Source: Mucilaginibacter sp. (GTDB lineage: Bacteria > Bacteroidota > Bacteroidia > Sphingobacteriales > Sphingobacteriaceae). From it: a DNA stretch of 64,000 bases. The notes under the pieces were generated by a model. That model was given only the letters and a program-made list of their open reading frames with translations, had not been told where the DNA came from and did no database searches. The DNA lies in NCBI RefSeq assembly GCF_028288225.1, contig NZ_JAQBOC010000060.1, positions 23,456 through 87,455 on the forward strand. The letters are read 5' to 3'. Position 1 is the stretch's first letter. Every line of letters begins with the position of its first letter. Shown in pieces: positions 32,646 to 42,178 of this stretch. The translations under genes were made by a program, and so were the position numbers.

Positions 32646-32678
32646 CAAAGGTAATAACAAATGCAACACAATTGCATT
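32646..32678 (-). promoter_or_regulatory. merC promoter with Zur/Fur-box-like palindrome
   Basis: On the minus strand TACCTTTG (32646-32653) is a full -7 match only 4 bases before the ATG, implying a leaderless mRNA. Six bases upstream lies the 19-bp inverted repeat AATGCAACACAATTGCATT (32660-32678), 7-bp arms with a 5-base centre, the size and layout of a Fur/Zur box. A repressor bound there would block the promoter. Confidence 0.7.
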
Positions 32679-32747
32679 TAAAAGGCCATATTTTTTGTCA
32701 TGTTAATTTAATATTACTTTAAAGTTTTCTAATAGTTTATCAATTAT

Positions 32748-32755
32748 TACTTTTG
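32748..32755 (+). promoter_or_regulatory. -7 promoter box for the PAP2-like gene
   Basis: TACTTTTG matches TAnnTTTG and lies 28 bases before the ATG at 32784. No clear -33 TTTG is seen at the usual spacing. Confidence 0.45.
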
Positions 32756-32783
32756 CCAACGCGAAAGTTAATGCTGTCCGCCT

Positions 32784-33443
32784 ATGCCAACAACACCATT
32801 ACAAAACATTTGGAAAGAAACCTGGAAATTAACCTATAACCGCCGACTAATTATAATAGGCACAGTAATTATGCTGTCTGTGGTCTTTACTATGCCACTT
32901 TTTTTTGGATATATTGAAAAAAGACAAGGTACCTTTATAAACGATCCTGTTTTAGCTGCGGTTCCATCCTACAATGTTTCCGTGCTAATTTTCACCATTA
33001 TTTGGGGAATGGCATTGCTTATACTATACAGGGCCTTGTACAAGCCATCTATTTACATAATTTACTGCTGGGCGCTTATTCCTATAACCATAACCCGTTT
33101 TATCACTATAAGCATTGTACCACTGGCACCACCAGCTGGACTGATCCCATTAACTGATCCTTTAACCGGCATTTTTTATGGCCAGGCACTTATAACTAAA
33201 GACCTTTTTTTCTCGGGCCATATAGCCACGCTTACATTAATATTTTTATGCCTCGAAAAAAGGAATGATAAAATATTAGCCTTTTTGGCAACTATTGTCA
33301 TAGCCTGCTTATTAGTGATACAGCATATCCATTACTCTATTGATATTTTAGCTTCCCCAGGAATTACCTATATATGTTATCGTTTAACCCGAAAGTTTTT
33401 AGACAAGGAAATTAGCATAATCAGTCCTTTTCTGCGTAGTTAG
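32784..33443 (+). CDS. PAP2_C-like (sphingomyelin-synthase-related) membrane phosphatase
   Basis: An integral membrane protein (219 residues, about six helices) with the second and third lipid-phosphatase signatures: LFFSGHIATLTL (SGH) and IQHIHYSIDILAS (H-Y-S-I-D), the spacing of the PAP2_C/sphingomyelin-synthase group. Such proteins move or remove phosphate head groups of lipids. Sphingobacteriaceae make sphingolipids, so a role in inositol- or phospho-sphingolipid synthesis is plausible but unproven. It is divergent from merC and convergent with the MG2 protein gene, whose stop is 3 bases away. Confidence 0.75.
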   Translation: MPTTPLQNIWKETWKLTYNRRLIIIGTVIMLSVVFTMPLFFGYIEKRQGTFINDPVLAAVPSYNVSVLIFTIIWGMALLILYRALYKPSIYIIYCWALIPITITRFITISIVPLAPPAGLIPLTDPLTGIFYGQALITKDLFFSGHIATLTLIFLCLEKRNDKILAFLATIVIACLLVIQHIHYSIDILASPGITYICYRLTRKFLDKEISIISPFLRS

Positions 33444-33446
33444 GCA

Positions 33447-36302
33447 TTATTTACCGGATAAATTTATTTTTCTTCTATAGCTTCCCAGGTTCCCATTTAT
33501 ATCCGTCCCTTCTATAATTATGGTATAGCTTCCGGCCTTGTCTGATGAGAAAAATGACACGGTGGCTTTTCCTTGTTTATCGACCACTAAATTTGGCCTC
33601 CAATATATAGTTGAACGGAAATCTTTAGCTGATGTATCTTTATTTTTTACCGTATATTTTGGCTCATAAAACTGCTTTGGCAAGCTGAAAGGCATCGGTT
33701 TAAACAAGTACGTTCCGGGGGTATAAGGCATTGAAGGCCCGCTGCCGGCGCGTGTAGTTATCTCAACAAAAGCAACATCGGCCATGCTTAAAGTGGCAGG
33801 GGCATCCATTGGGATATATTTCATAGTATATTTTGATGTAATATTAACCTCTATGCCTCTAACATCCTCTGCCGAATGGGTGGTTAAATAAGTGTTGAGA
33901 TCCCTAAATTCTCTTAATGCATAAACTTTTGAAAGTGGCACCCCATCTACAATTATTTTTATTGGTCTGTCATGTATAAAATACCAATTGCCGCGGCCAG
34001 AATCTCCGGCCCCGTCAGTTACAAAACCAAACAACATCAGATCATGTTTACCCCTTGATCCACCAAGAAACAGGAAAAATCCCTCATGAAACCCTTCAAC
34101 TCTTTCCTTCAATAAATCCAAAAATGTTTTCTTACCTGCCTTTTCCAGGTCTTTTTCATCAATAACCACATCGGCATTGCCCGGCCCGTTAAGGTTTTGC
34201 GAATCCTTAATAAACTTTTTGGCGGTAACCTTCACCTCCTTTAATATATGCCCGCTGCCATTGTAGTTGTCTTTTGCAGTTTTGTTTACTATACTTCCTT
34301 TTATATAATTCATTATGCTGGTATCGCTATTAACATACCATGGGGCCGCCGCTTCGCCTGTCGCAGCAAATAAAGGCGGCTTAAATTCATCTACCTTTAA
34401 ATCAACATTAAAGCTCGTGCCCCGCCTATTCCGGGCTTGTAACATATAAATTGGGGTATCTAAGGGTATAACATTGTGGATGCTAAAGCGCCCTTCGTTA
34501 TTGGTTACAGAATCAATTAACAACGGCGGTTTTTTTGAAAACAGCAGCACATGCGAATTTGCTACCGGCTTGTTAAACACATTTGATACCCGGCCGTTTA
34601 TAACAAATTCTTTTTCGGCTATGAACGCCCGCTGTCTTGCCGGGGCAAGTATATCCTTCCAATCATATCCAATCCATCCCTGGGTTAACAACAGGTTATC
34701 TAATTGTTGTTTAATGCTGCCATCCGCATCCTGCTGAAAGTAATAGCCAGGGTCTTCAATATTTCCTTTTAAATCCGATGTAAGCAGCAAATTGCTGATA
34801 ATGTTATTTGTGTTGATGCTATCAATTTTCACTTGCGAATCATCTGTTACCGCGATTGAAAAGCTGCCGCTTACCGGGCCCCCATCGCTATCGATAATAT
34901 TTATTTGCAGGGAGATGCTATCTCTTGCTGCATAAGCGGGCTTATTGGGTTGCACGTCAATCTTCAAAAAATCATGATGATTAATAAAAACCATGCGCTC
35001 ATTTAACGGCTGCCGGGTTGCATTCAATAAGGTGAAACGTGCGATGCCGGTTGGGAACCCCGAGGTGGGTATTTTACTTTTTACCGAGTTGTTTTCAAGG
35101 TTTACTATAGCGCCATAACAAACCACACCATTGGCCTGTCCTGTTAAATAATAGCTCCCGCTTGCCTGTGCACCGGCAATAGTTATTGATAATGAATCGG
35201 AGCCTTCAACCTGCCTTATTTTTAAACTTGTACCAACGCTTTGAACTGCAGGCAGGTTATATGTTTTTACAATCCCGTTTTGCAAGGCTACTTTTGCAGT
35301 ATAAATTTCGCCCGCTGCCGGTATCATATCAAAAGTTCCCATTCCCTTATGCGTTGACTTAAACCCGGCAATTTGTTGTTGATGACTGTCATAAACCGCG
35401 CCTTCAACATCAACCGGCTTGCCATCTTCGCCAATTGCCTTAAAGCTTACGCGGGCAGGCAAACCAGTTATCAATGCGCCACCTTCGGGCATAAACTGCA
35501 GATCGGTATTTTCGGGCCGGTTTATGTTTATAGGAACAATTACCGTATGGTTATCACCGGCATTGCCTGTTTCGTGCACTATTATGGTGAGTTTTTTTGA
35601 TGGGGTTTTTAGAGCGAAATCAACATCAATAGTTCCATCCAGCTTGGTTTGCGCTTTGCTTTTGTACCATTTTTTTGTACCGTCAAATACGTTTAATTCC
35701 AGGTCTTTTAAAATTGCAGGCTCCTGGTTAAACCGGTTAAATTGCAACTTAAGCTTAACCTTTTCAATGCCGTTTTCCTTATTCAAACTAAACCGGTTGT
35801 TTACCAGCCAATTATTTGCGGATGGATTTGCAATATAAAACCTTTGTTTAAAAACATAAACTTCGCCAAAGTTTCGCATCCAGTTGGTATAGGCCCTGAA
35901 GGTGTAGCCACCTTCGGTTATGGTCTTTGCATCGAGCCCTATATTACCCCAGCTTAAGCCATGTGCTACAGGCAGCATCATCCGTTGTACTACCTTGTTG
36001 CTGTCGTTTACCAATTCCGCATATAATATGCCGCTTTTAACTGATGGTGTAAGATAGGCGGCGGCATTAAGCAGGTAAGCTTTAAACCAAATTGTATCGC
36101 CAACGGCATAGTGAGGTTTATCGAATTGGAAATAAAGTTTTTCAACCGCTGTTTGGTTTCTGAATAAGTCAGCAGCAGCAGTAAGCTTAACCATATCGGG
36201 TTTGGTAATAACTTGTGCCGATGCCGTGCTAAACAATAGTAAAAATACAAGGCCAGGGCCAAAAATGTTTAATGTCCCGTATAATAAGGTTTTAATATTC
36301 AC
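33447..36302 (-). CDS. MG2-domain / TonB-plug-like outer-surface protein
   Basis: A 951-residue secreted protein with a signal peptide ending at STASAQ. The N-terminal MG2 (macroglobulin-like) domain carries LYFQFDKPHYAVGDTIWFKAYL; further beta-sandwich domains follow, a carboxypeptidase-regulatory-like domain (VINGRVSNVFNKPVANSHVL, about 570), and a TonB-plug-like segment near 700-790 (DVVIDEKDLEKAGKKTFLDLL). No beta-barrel follows, so it is not a transporter by itself. Its role is not known; related proteins are common in Bacteroidota. It starts at a GTG overlapping the NYN stop by 4 bases, indicating translational coupling. Confidence 0.72.
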   Translation of the reverse strand: MNIKTLLYGTLNIFGPGLVFLLLFSTASAQVITKPDMVKLTAAADLFRNQTAVEKLYFQFDKPHYAVGDTIWFKAYLLNAAAYLTPSVKSGILYAELVNDSNKVVQRMMLPVAHGLSWGNIGLDAKTITEGGYTFRAYTNWMRNFGEVYVFKQRFYIANPSANNWLVNNRFSLNKENGIEKVKLKLQFNRFNQEPAILKDLELNVFDGTKKWYKSKAQTKLDGTIDVDFALKTPSKKLTIIVHETGNAGDNHTVIVPININRPENTDLQFMPEGGALITGLPARVSFKAIGEDGKPVDVEGAVYDSHQQQIAGFKSTHKGMGTFDMIPAAGEIYTAKVALQNGIVKTYNLPAVQSVGTSLKIRQVEGSDSLSITIAGAQASGSYYLTGQANGVVCYGAIVNLENNSVKSKIPTSGFPTGIARFTLLNATRQPLNERMVFINHHDFLKIDVQPNKPAYAARDSISLQINIIDSDGGPVSGSFSIAVTDDSQVKIDSINTNNIISNLLLTSDLKGNIEDPGYYFQQDADGSIKQQLDNLLLTQGWIGYDWKDILAPARQRAFIAEKEFVINGRVSNVFNKPVANSHVLLFSKKPPLLIDSVTNNEGRFSIHNVIPLDTPIYMLQARNRRGTSFNVDLKVDEFKPPLFAATGEAAAPWYVNSDTSIMNYIKGSIVNKTAKDNYNGSGHILKEVKVTAKKFIKDSQNLNGPGNADVVIDEKDLEKAGKKTFLDLLKERVEGFHEGFFLFLGGSRGKHDLMLFGFVTDGAGDSGRGNWYFIHDRPIKIIVDGVPLSKVYALREFRDLNTYLTTHSAEDVRGIEVNITSKYTMKYIPMDAPATLSMADVAFVEITTRAGSGPSMPYTPGTYLFKPMPFSLPKQFYEPKYTVKNKDTSAKDFRSTIYWRPNLVVDKQGKATVSFFSSDKAGSYTIIIEGTDINGNLGSYRRKINLSGK

Positions 36303-37060
36303 TTTATTTTAACATATACATGTTTTATATTCCCTTTACCTGATTCCCTTTCGTCAAATTCAAATTTATTTAAGCTTTTTATAAGCGGAAGCATTTTAGG
36401 ATATCCATAATTCCTGGAGTCGAAATCGGGTTTCTTTTTTAAGATCTGTGTGCCAAGGTTACCTAAATAGGCCCAGCCATTTTCGTCCCCCAAATCTGTT
36501 ATGCTATCTTTTACAAGCTTTACCAGCTCCTGGCCAATCTTATCTATCGGTATGCTTTTGGATGATCCTCTTTTTTTCGACGACCTTACTTTCCTTTCTT
36601 CATCAGGCACAGATTCGTCCATTTTTAAAATTTCAATATAAATAAACTTATCGCAGGCAGTAATAAACGGGATAAGTGTTTTTTTCTCACCAATACCAAT
36701 AACCTTCATCCCTGCTTCTCTCAATCTTATCGCAAGGCGCGTAAAATCGCTATCACTTGATACTATACAAAAACCATCAACCTTTCCTGAATATAAAATA
36801 TCCATAGCATCAATTATCATTGCGCTATCGCTTGAATTTTTACCTGTAGAATAGCTGTATTGCTGTATAGGCGTTATAGCATTCTCCAGCAAAACGGTTT
36901 TCCAGCCCGATACTGTTGGCCTTGTCCAGTCTGCATAGATCCTTTTAAAAGTTGGCGTCCCATATTTTGCAATTTCCTCGAACATTTGCTTCACATTTGC
37001 ATAAGGAACATTATCTGCATCAATTAAAACGGCAAGTCTCAGATCTTTGATCATATCCAT
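36299..37060 (-). CDS. NYN-domain nuclease with C-terminal LOTUS/OST-HTH domain
   Basis: A predicted RNA-processing protein (253 residues). The N-terminal NYN (PIN-like) domain (about 5-150) shows the acidic residues expected for a metal-dependent nuclease: VLIDADNVPY, SSDSAMIIDAMDILY and IVSSDSDFTRLA. After a basic linker (RKVRSSKKRGSSK) comes an OST-HTH/LOTUS domain (about 172-250, with GWAYLGNLGTQILKK and YGYPKMLPLIKS), known to bind RNA, including G-quadruplex RNA in studied cases. The combination is the bacterial relative of MARF1/limkain-b1. Its target is unknown. Its stop overlaps the GTG of the next gene. Confidence 0.88.
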   Translation of the reverse strand: MDMIKDLRLAVLIDADNVPYANVKQMFEEIAKYGTPTFKRIYADWTRPTVSGWKTVLLENAITPIQQYSYSTGKNSSDSAMIIDAMDILYSGKVDGFCIVSSDSDFTRLAIRLREAGMKVIGIGEKKTLIPFITACDKFIYIEILKMDESVPDEERKVRSSKKRGSSKSIPIDKIGQELVKLVKDSITDLGDENGWAYLGNLGTQILKKKPDFDSRNYGYPKMLPLIKSLNKFEFDERESGKGNIKHVYVKIK

Positions 37061-37152
37061 ATTACACGCTTTTATAGTTTATAGTTTGCAAACATTTGCA
37101 ACGGAGTGGAAAAACGAAGGTTGGTTACCCTATCATTTTACGTAAAGATATA

Positions 37153-37187
37153 CAAAAAAACAGCCCTTGCAGTATTTGCAAAGGGCC
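37153..37187 (-). terminator. Rho-independent terminator
   Basis: On the minus strand GCCCTTTGCAAATACTGCAAGGGC (split: GCCCTTTGCA / TGCAAGGGC around a short loop) is followed by TGTTTTTTTG. It ends the transcript of the gene at 37213-38001. Confidence 0.78.
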
Positions 37188-37212
37188 GTTTACAGGGTTA
37201 TAGTTGATTGAT

Positions 37213-38001
37213 TTATTTTGCGAACCTTGGCAACAGGTCAGTGGCGGCATCCATCATTTTTAATTTATACCTGTAGCCGCCATTAAAAGCATCTTCTTCC
37301 TTTAAAAATTCATGATCTTTTTTGCTGATCCAAAAAGTCTGTGAAAAATGGCCGCCTGCATAGTCACCCTCAGTAATCAATTTCCAGCAATCAGCCTTCT
37401 CATTGCTTAGTGTAGCTATTGTTTCGCTACCGGTAACTTTGTATAAAATATATTTTGGCGGGTCCAACCCGGCATCGTAGAAATTGATTGCAAAAGTTTT
37501 ACCTGCCGACAATGGCAGCATCTCAAAGGTTTCAATATCCAGGTTCCAGTTAAAGTTTGGCGCATTAAAATTAAGGGAGAAATCCTTTTTTGAATTATCA
37601 GCTATGCTATCGGCACCATTAATTTTATCATTGTCCCAGTTATAGGCGCTTGTTTTATTTTGTACGGTTTCGGAATGATAAACCGGCGCAAAATCAGCGG
37701 CTTTATTTATTGAGTAAACTTTACGGTAGCTATTAGTATCGCTGCCATACCAATGTTGTGCTATTGTAAAAACCTTTTCCCCGTTCCTGTTTTCAGTTTT
37801 AATATCCCTTAGCCAATACCAAAACCGGAGCGTTTTTTGAGCCTTGGCAGTTTGAAAATATATAAGATATTGTTTAAGCCCCGGTTTTAATACCGAAGTG
37901 AGCAACCGTTTATCTTTCAGGCGGATGGTATCCGTTTGTCCGTAAGCTAAGCTTAACGAAAAAAATATGGAAATAATAAGAACGTAATTGAACTTTTTCA
38001 T
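37213..38001 (-). CDS. Secreted protein, DUF3108-like
   Basis: A 262-residue protein with a signal peptide ending at LAYGQ. The body is beta-rich and resembles DUF3108-type proteins: YLIYFQTAKAQKTLRFWYW, IETFEMLPLSAGKTFAINF, and the end segment GHFSQTFWISKKDHEFLKEE. Such proteins are thought to sit in the periplasm or outer membrane face; no function is established. It lies 17 bases upstream-to-stop from the PD40 gene on the same strand, so the two are likely co-transcribed, with a terminator after this one. Confidence 0.6.
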   Translation of the reverse strand: MKKFNYVLIISIFFSLSLAYGQTDTIRLKDKRLLTSVLKPGLKQYLIYFQTAKAQKTLRFWYWLRDIKTENRNGEKVFTIAQHWYGSDTNSYRKVYSINKAADFAPVYHSETVQNKTSAYNWDNDKINGADSIADNSKKDFSLNFNAPNFNWNLDIETFEMLPLSAGKTFAINFYDAGLDPPKYILYKVTGSETIATLSNEKADCWKLITEGDYAGGHFSQTFWISKKDHEFLKEEDAFNGGYRYKLKMMDAATDLLPRFAK

Positions 38002-38017
38002 TGAATATTATAAATGT

Positions 38018-38986
38018 TTAATGTGTAGTGTTTGAGATATTGACCGGGATCATCAATATATTTCCCTCGCTATTAAAAATGCTTTTATTTTCGGCTTCCA
38101 GCTCGTCATAATTTAATGGTTTCGCCTTTAGATCCCGTTTATAAAAGCCCTTTACCCTACTTGACGAGTAATACAGCATTTTTCCATCCCGGGATACATA
38201 TGGAGATGAGTTAGAATCGCCGTTATTTACCTGCGGCCCTAACTTTTGCGCTGTTCCCCATTCGTTACCATTTTTTGGGCAGTAGTAGAGATCACTACCG
38301 CTTAAAAAAACCACATAGCTTTCATCAGGCGCCGTAAATGGATCTTGTACATCCTCCTTCCCAAGCAATATTAGCTGTTGGGGCTTATCATAATGGTCGC
38401 CCAGCCATTTTGCCGAGTAGCCCCCCATGCCCTTATTGCCTTCCCTATTGCGTGAGCAAAAGAAAAGCGTGCCCGAGCTGCTTACAGATGGCCCATAATT
38501 ATTACTCCCGGCCAAGTTTACAGTACCATTTATGTGCTTGGGCGCCGACCATTCGTCACCCGAAATATGATCAACATACCAGATATGGTAATTCTTTTGA
38601 GGCTTATCTTCACCAGCTTCAAAAGGGCGGTTTGATATAAAAAACATCCTTTTACCATCCGGACTAACAAAAGGATCTGTATCGTTATACCTTCCTGAAA
38701 AAGCGGCCACTCCCGGCCTGCCCCATTTGCCGTTAACCAGCTTTGAGTAGCAGATGGTCCAGTAAATAGCGCCGCGTGAAAAGTACACCGTGTTGCCATC
38801 AGGGGTAAATGAAGTAGCCCATTCGGAGTAAGGGGTTGATACCGCACCTTCGGCAAATACCTTCGGCCTTGAAGCGGTATCAACAATATTTGGCTGTGAA
38901 GCCTGGCTGAATACCGAAAAAATTGAGCACAATGTAATGATTATACCAATTGTAACTTCACGTGATAACCAATATAAAAACTGCAT
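38018..38986 (-). CDS. WD40-like PD40 beta-propeller protein, secreted
   Basis: A 322-residue protein with a hydrophobic N-terminus (EVTIGIIITLCSIFSVFSQ) and five or so PD40/TolB-type blades: SFTPDGNTVYFSRG, FVSPDGKRMFFISNRP, SVSSSGTLFFCSRN, TAPDESYVVFLSG and YVSRDGKMLYYSSSR. It is likely a periplasmic binding or sensing propeller. It has no OmpA-like or enzymatic domain. It is the first gene of a pair with the DUF3108-like gene. Confidence 0.75.
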   Translation of the reverse strand: MQFLYWLSREVTIGIIITLCSIFSVFSQASQPNIVDTASRPKVFAEGAVSTPYSEWATSFTPDGNTVYFSRGAIYWTICYSKLVNGKWGRPGVAAFSGRYNDTDPFVSPDGKRMFFISNRPFEAGEDKPQKNYHIWYVDHISGDEWSAPKHINGTVNLAGSNNYGPSVSSSGTLFFCSRNREGNKGMGGYSAKWLGDHYDKPQQLILLGKEDVQDPFTAPDESYVVFLSGSDLYYCPKNGNEWGTAQKLGPQVNNGDSNSSPYVSRDGKMLYYSSSRVKGFYKRDLKAKPLNYDELEAENKSIFNSEGNILMIPVNISNTTH

Positions 38987-39112
38987 ATTAAGATCCTTAA
39001 ATTATAGTTTTAAAATTTTATTTGTAAAACAGATACGGGTTTGAGACCGATTTAATCATCCTAAGAGATTGTTTGCTATAGACACTAACCTCTGATCTCT
39101 AGCCTCTAATCA

Positions 39113-40231
39113 CTAATTTATATCCTTACCGTCCTGTAAGGTTTTAATAAATTTATCCGTTATATCTTTATTCGTCTTATCCGGCGCCAGGGTATGGGCT
39201 TTTTGTGCAAATGTTAAAGCCTTTTTATAATCTCCTATTGCCGAATACCCTCTTGCCATGCCGGCATTAGCAAGAAAATCATCCGGGTGTTTATTATAGT
39301 TCATTTTAAATATTTCAAGAGCCTCTTTACCTTTTTTATTACGGGTTAAAGTTCTTCCATAAAAATATATTTCATTTAAACTGGCATATGGCAAAGCTTT
39401 TTTCATTACATCTGCGGCTTCGGTTTTACGGCCAAGGCTGTCTAACACAGTTGCCTTGGTACTCCATGCCTGGAAACTCTGGCTGCCGCCAAAATTTATG
39501 CTTGTTGCCGTATCAGCCCATAATAAGGCTTCATCTAAATTGGTTTTATTTTGTGCACAGTATAATGCAGCCTGGTTCCAGCTTTCCCAGCTAAAGCCTT
39601 TTTCGGTGCGCAGTTCCTGCCTGAAAGATGCCAGCTGGTTTTTCACCGCGTCAGCCTCTATCTTAAAAGGGACAACCAGTTTTTCCCATTGCAGCTGGAT
39701 GATAGCACTATTTGATGTTTGGCCGGCAAACTCATATTTCAACCTATCAACGCTTTTATCGGCTGGTATGGGTTTTACTTTTACGCGCAGCACATCTTCA
39801 TCTGGTTTATAAAAAAACGAGCCCCACGACGTTGAATTTTTTGAGAAGATCAGTGTACAGTCATCAGCACCGTAGGCAACAAAAAAGCCATACTTACCTG
39901 CGGCTAAAGGCTGACCCTCAACCTTTACATCGGTTGAAAACTCAATGCTGGTACTCTCATTTGCGCCAGCCCTCCATGGGGCCGACTTTGAAGGACCAAA
40001 GCCCTGATCGACATATCCCGGCGGAACAAGCTGGCCCCAAATATGGCCATCACGTTTTTTTACACCGGGGCGGCTGTAATGAATGCTTACATCAGTAAGT
40101 CCTATTTGCTCACTAACTGATGCCCTTTTATTATCCCCGTCAGGAAAGGATGTTAGCTGTGCCTTAGCAATATTGGCCAAGCCAAATTGAAGACATGCTA
40201 AAATGATAAAAGCATTAAGAAGTTTTTTCAT
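39113..40231 (-). CDS. DUF2911 protein with C-terminal TPR region, secreted
   Basis: The signal peptide (MKKLLNAFIILACLQFGLAN) fixes the start at 40231; the frame is open further upstream to 40303 but the extra residues look unlike a signal. The DUF2911 domain (about 30-180) has VSIHYSRPGVKKRDGHIWG, WRAGANESTSIEF and GKYGFFVAYG. The last 150 residues form helical TPR-like repeats (AYGRTLTRNKKGKEALEIF, DYKKALTFAQKAHTLAPD). The domain's function is not known; it is common in Bacteroidota. It is divergent from the LytS-type kinase gene. Confidence 0.8.
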   Translation of the reverse strand: MKKLLNAFIILACLQFGLANIAKAQLTSFPDGDNKRASVSEQIGLTDVSIHYSRPGVKKRDGHIWGQLVPPGYVDQGFGPSKSAPWRAGANESTSIEFSTDVKVEGQPLAAGKYGFFVAYGADDCTLIFSKNSTSWGSFFYKPDEDVLRVKVKPIPADKSVDRLKYEFAGQTSNSAIIQLQWEKLVVPFKIEADAVKNQLASFRQELRTEKGFSWESWNQAALYCAQNKTNLDEALLWADTATSINFGGSQSFQAWSTKATVLDSLGRKTEAADVMKKALPYASLNEIYFYGRTLTRNKKGKEALEIFKMNYNKHPDDFLANAGMARGYSAIGDYKKALTFAQKAHTLAPDKTNKDITDKFIKTLQDGKDIN

Positions 40232-40450
40232 GTCAAAGGTTTTTAAATGTGGATTTGAAACAGAATATTTATTAAAGCTGGTTTTTATCGGGTAATCAAA
40301 CAAATCATTTAAACCTTATACCGTTTATTTTAAATGATTTACCTAATAATATCAACAGACGGTATTTACCATAAAGCAGCATTTATTGAATAAAAAAGGC
40401 GAATTATTGAAAACCAGCGGCAGGAATGAAAAAGCTTTGTAAATTTAAAA

Positions 40451-41470
40451 ATGGAATTTAATGGCAGCAAGGCAACACTTAAACAGCTTCAATGGCTTAT
40501 TTGGGTAGCGGTTTTTTTAATTATATTTTTTTCATACCTGCCCGAAGATGGTTTTTACCAGGCCGGAATATTTTCCCTGTTAAATGTTTCTTTTTACGCT
40601 GTTGTTATTTATGGAAATATTAAATTTCTATTCCCTAAGTTTTATGAAACAGGAAAAAAAGTTCAATATGCAATTTTCGCATTCATATTTGTTGTCTCCG
40701 CAGGTTTATCAAGGGGCTACCTGCTCACTTATATTTATAATAAATACTTCGCCCTTAAACCCGAGGTTATAACAAAAAGCACTCTTATAAATTTCATGAT
40801 TGCGGGTTTTTTAACATACCTGCTCAGTTTTATTTTTCGCATTGCTATTGCATACTTCACCTTAAAACAGCAGTCGGAAAAAATACTGGCGCAAAAAAGT
40901 CAGGCCGAGCTTAATCTGTTAAAATCACAAGTACAGCCTCATTTTTTGTTTAATACACTGAATAATATTTATTACGAGGCCTATCGCGAGGCCCCCCGTA
41001 CTGCAAAACTAATTGAACGTCTATCAGACATTATGCGTTATTTTGTTGATGAAAGCCCGAAGGAAGAAGTTTCGTTGGCAACCGAGGTACAGTTTTTAGA
41101 AAACTATATTGCTTTGGAAAAAATTCGCATCCGGCACGAAATAGAGTTAAATTTTATTAAAGATTGTAATGCAGATCTCCGCATTCCGCCTATGCTGCTG
41201 ATGACATTTGTAGAAAATATTTTCAAACACGGAGTTGATAAATCGAGCAGTAAAAACAAGATAGATATTTCATTGGTGCAACAGGATGGCTACCTGCTTT
41301 TTGAAACCCGCAACCAGGTGCATGATAAACCCGGAACCAACGAACCAAGCGGGTTTGGTATTGAAAACCTGCGTAAACGCCTTACTTTGCTATATGGCTC
41401 AAACTTTGAGTTAAGCATCAATAACCCGGGTGCTTATTTTACCGCCTTTTTAAAAGTCCCTGTAGCATGA
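40451..41470 (+). CDS. LytS/YehU-type sensor histidine kinase
   Basis: A membrane sensor kinase (339 residues) with four hydrophobic segments in the first 135 residues, a short coiled coil, then the His_kinase (PF06580) domain with phospho-acceptor His164 in SQVQPHFLFNTLNNIYYEAY, and a HATPase domain (VENIFKHGVDKSS, GFGIENLRKRL). No periplasmic ligand domain is present, so the membrane segments themselves must sense. It overlaps the response regulator gene by 4 bases; they are an obvious pair. Confidence 0.92.
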   Translation: MEFNGSKATLKQLQWLIWVAVFLIIFFSYLPEDGFYQAGIFSLLNVSFYAVVIYGNIKFLFPKFYETGKKVQYAIFAFIFVVSAGLSRGYLLTYIYNKYFALKPEVITKSTLINFMIAGFLTYLLSFIFRIAIAYFTLKQQSEKILAQKSQAELNLLKSQVQPHFLFNTLNNIYYEAYREAPRTAKLIERLSDIMRYFVDESPKEEVSLATEVQFLENYIALEKIRIRHEIELNFIKDCNADLRIPPMLLMTFVENIFKHGVDKSSSKNKIDISLVQQDGYLLFETRNQVHDKPGTNEPSGFGIENLRKRLTLLYGSNFELSINNPGAYFTAFLKVPVA

Positions 41471-42177
41471 ATTTAAATTGTATAATTATTGACGATGAAC
41501 CCAATGCGGTAAACCTGCTGGAGATCCTGATAGGTCAAAACACGAAATGGCAGCTTTTAGCCAAATGTTATGACGCTCTGGAGGCTATTGCATTTTTGAA
41601 GGAAAACAAACCCGATTTTATTTTTTTAGATATCAATATGCCCCAGCTCAGCGGGATGGAATTGGCTGGTCTGCTGTCAAAGGATACAAAAATTGTTTTT
41701 ACTACTGCCTACTCCGAATATGCTGCCGAAAGCTATGCCTTTCAAACTATTGATTACCTGTTAAAGCCCATCACCCTTAAGCGCTTTTTGGAAGCGATGC
41801 AAAAGATAGAGGCATATTTCACCTTCCACGTAAATAATCACAACACGTTGCCTTCTACGGGTAGCGAGTACTTTTTTGTAAAATCGGGCAAGGTGCTCAG
41901 GAAGATCCTGATGGAGGACATTCAATATTTTGAGGGCGAAAAAGAATATGTGCGCCTGGTAACCCCTGCCGAGCAGCTGCTTATCTATCGCCGGTTAAAG
42001 GATATTGAAGAGCAATTAAATCCGCCGTTTGTAAGGGTGCATAACTCCTATATCGTTAATACCAAACAGATAATCAAGATCCAGGACAACCATATTTATA
42101 TTGCCGGCAAGCAAATCCCTATCAGCGAAAAATTTAAGGAAAAGTTTATGGCGGTGATAAGCCAGCGGATCTTCTGA
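41467..42177 (+). CDS. LytTR-family response regulator
   Basis: The cytoplasmic partner of the LytS-type kinase (236 residues). The receiver domain carries Asp55 in FIFLDINMPQLSG with the conserved acidic pair near residues 10-11 (IIDDEPNA) and Lys in YLLKPI. The C-terminal LytTR DNA-binding domain (about 135-235) includes VRVHNSYIVNTKQIIKI. The genes it controls are not evident; neither neighbour shows a clear LytTR repeat. Confidence 0.92.
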   Translation: MNLNCIIIDDEPNAVNLLEILIGQNTKWQLLAKCYDALEAIAFLKENKPDFIFLDINMPQLSGMELAGLLSKDTKIVFTTAYSEYAAESYAFQTIDYLLKPITLKRFLEAMQKIEAYFTFHVNNHNTLPSTGSEYFFVKSGKVLRKILMEDIQYFEGEKEYVRLVTPAEQLLIYRRLKDIEEQLNPPFVRVHNSYIVNTKQIIKIQDNHIYIAGKQIPISEKFKEKFMAVISQRIF

Positions 42178-42178
42178 T

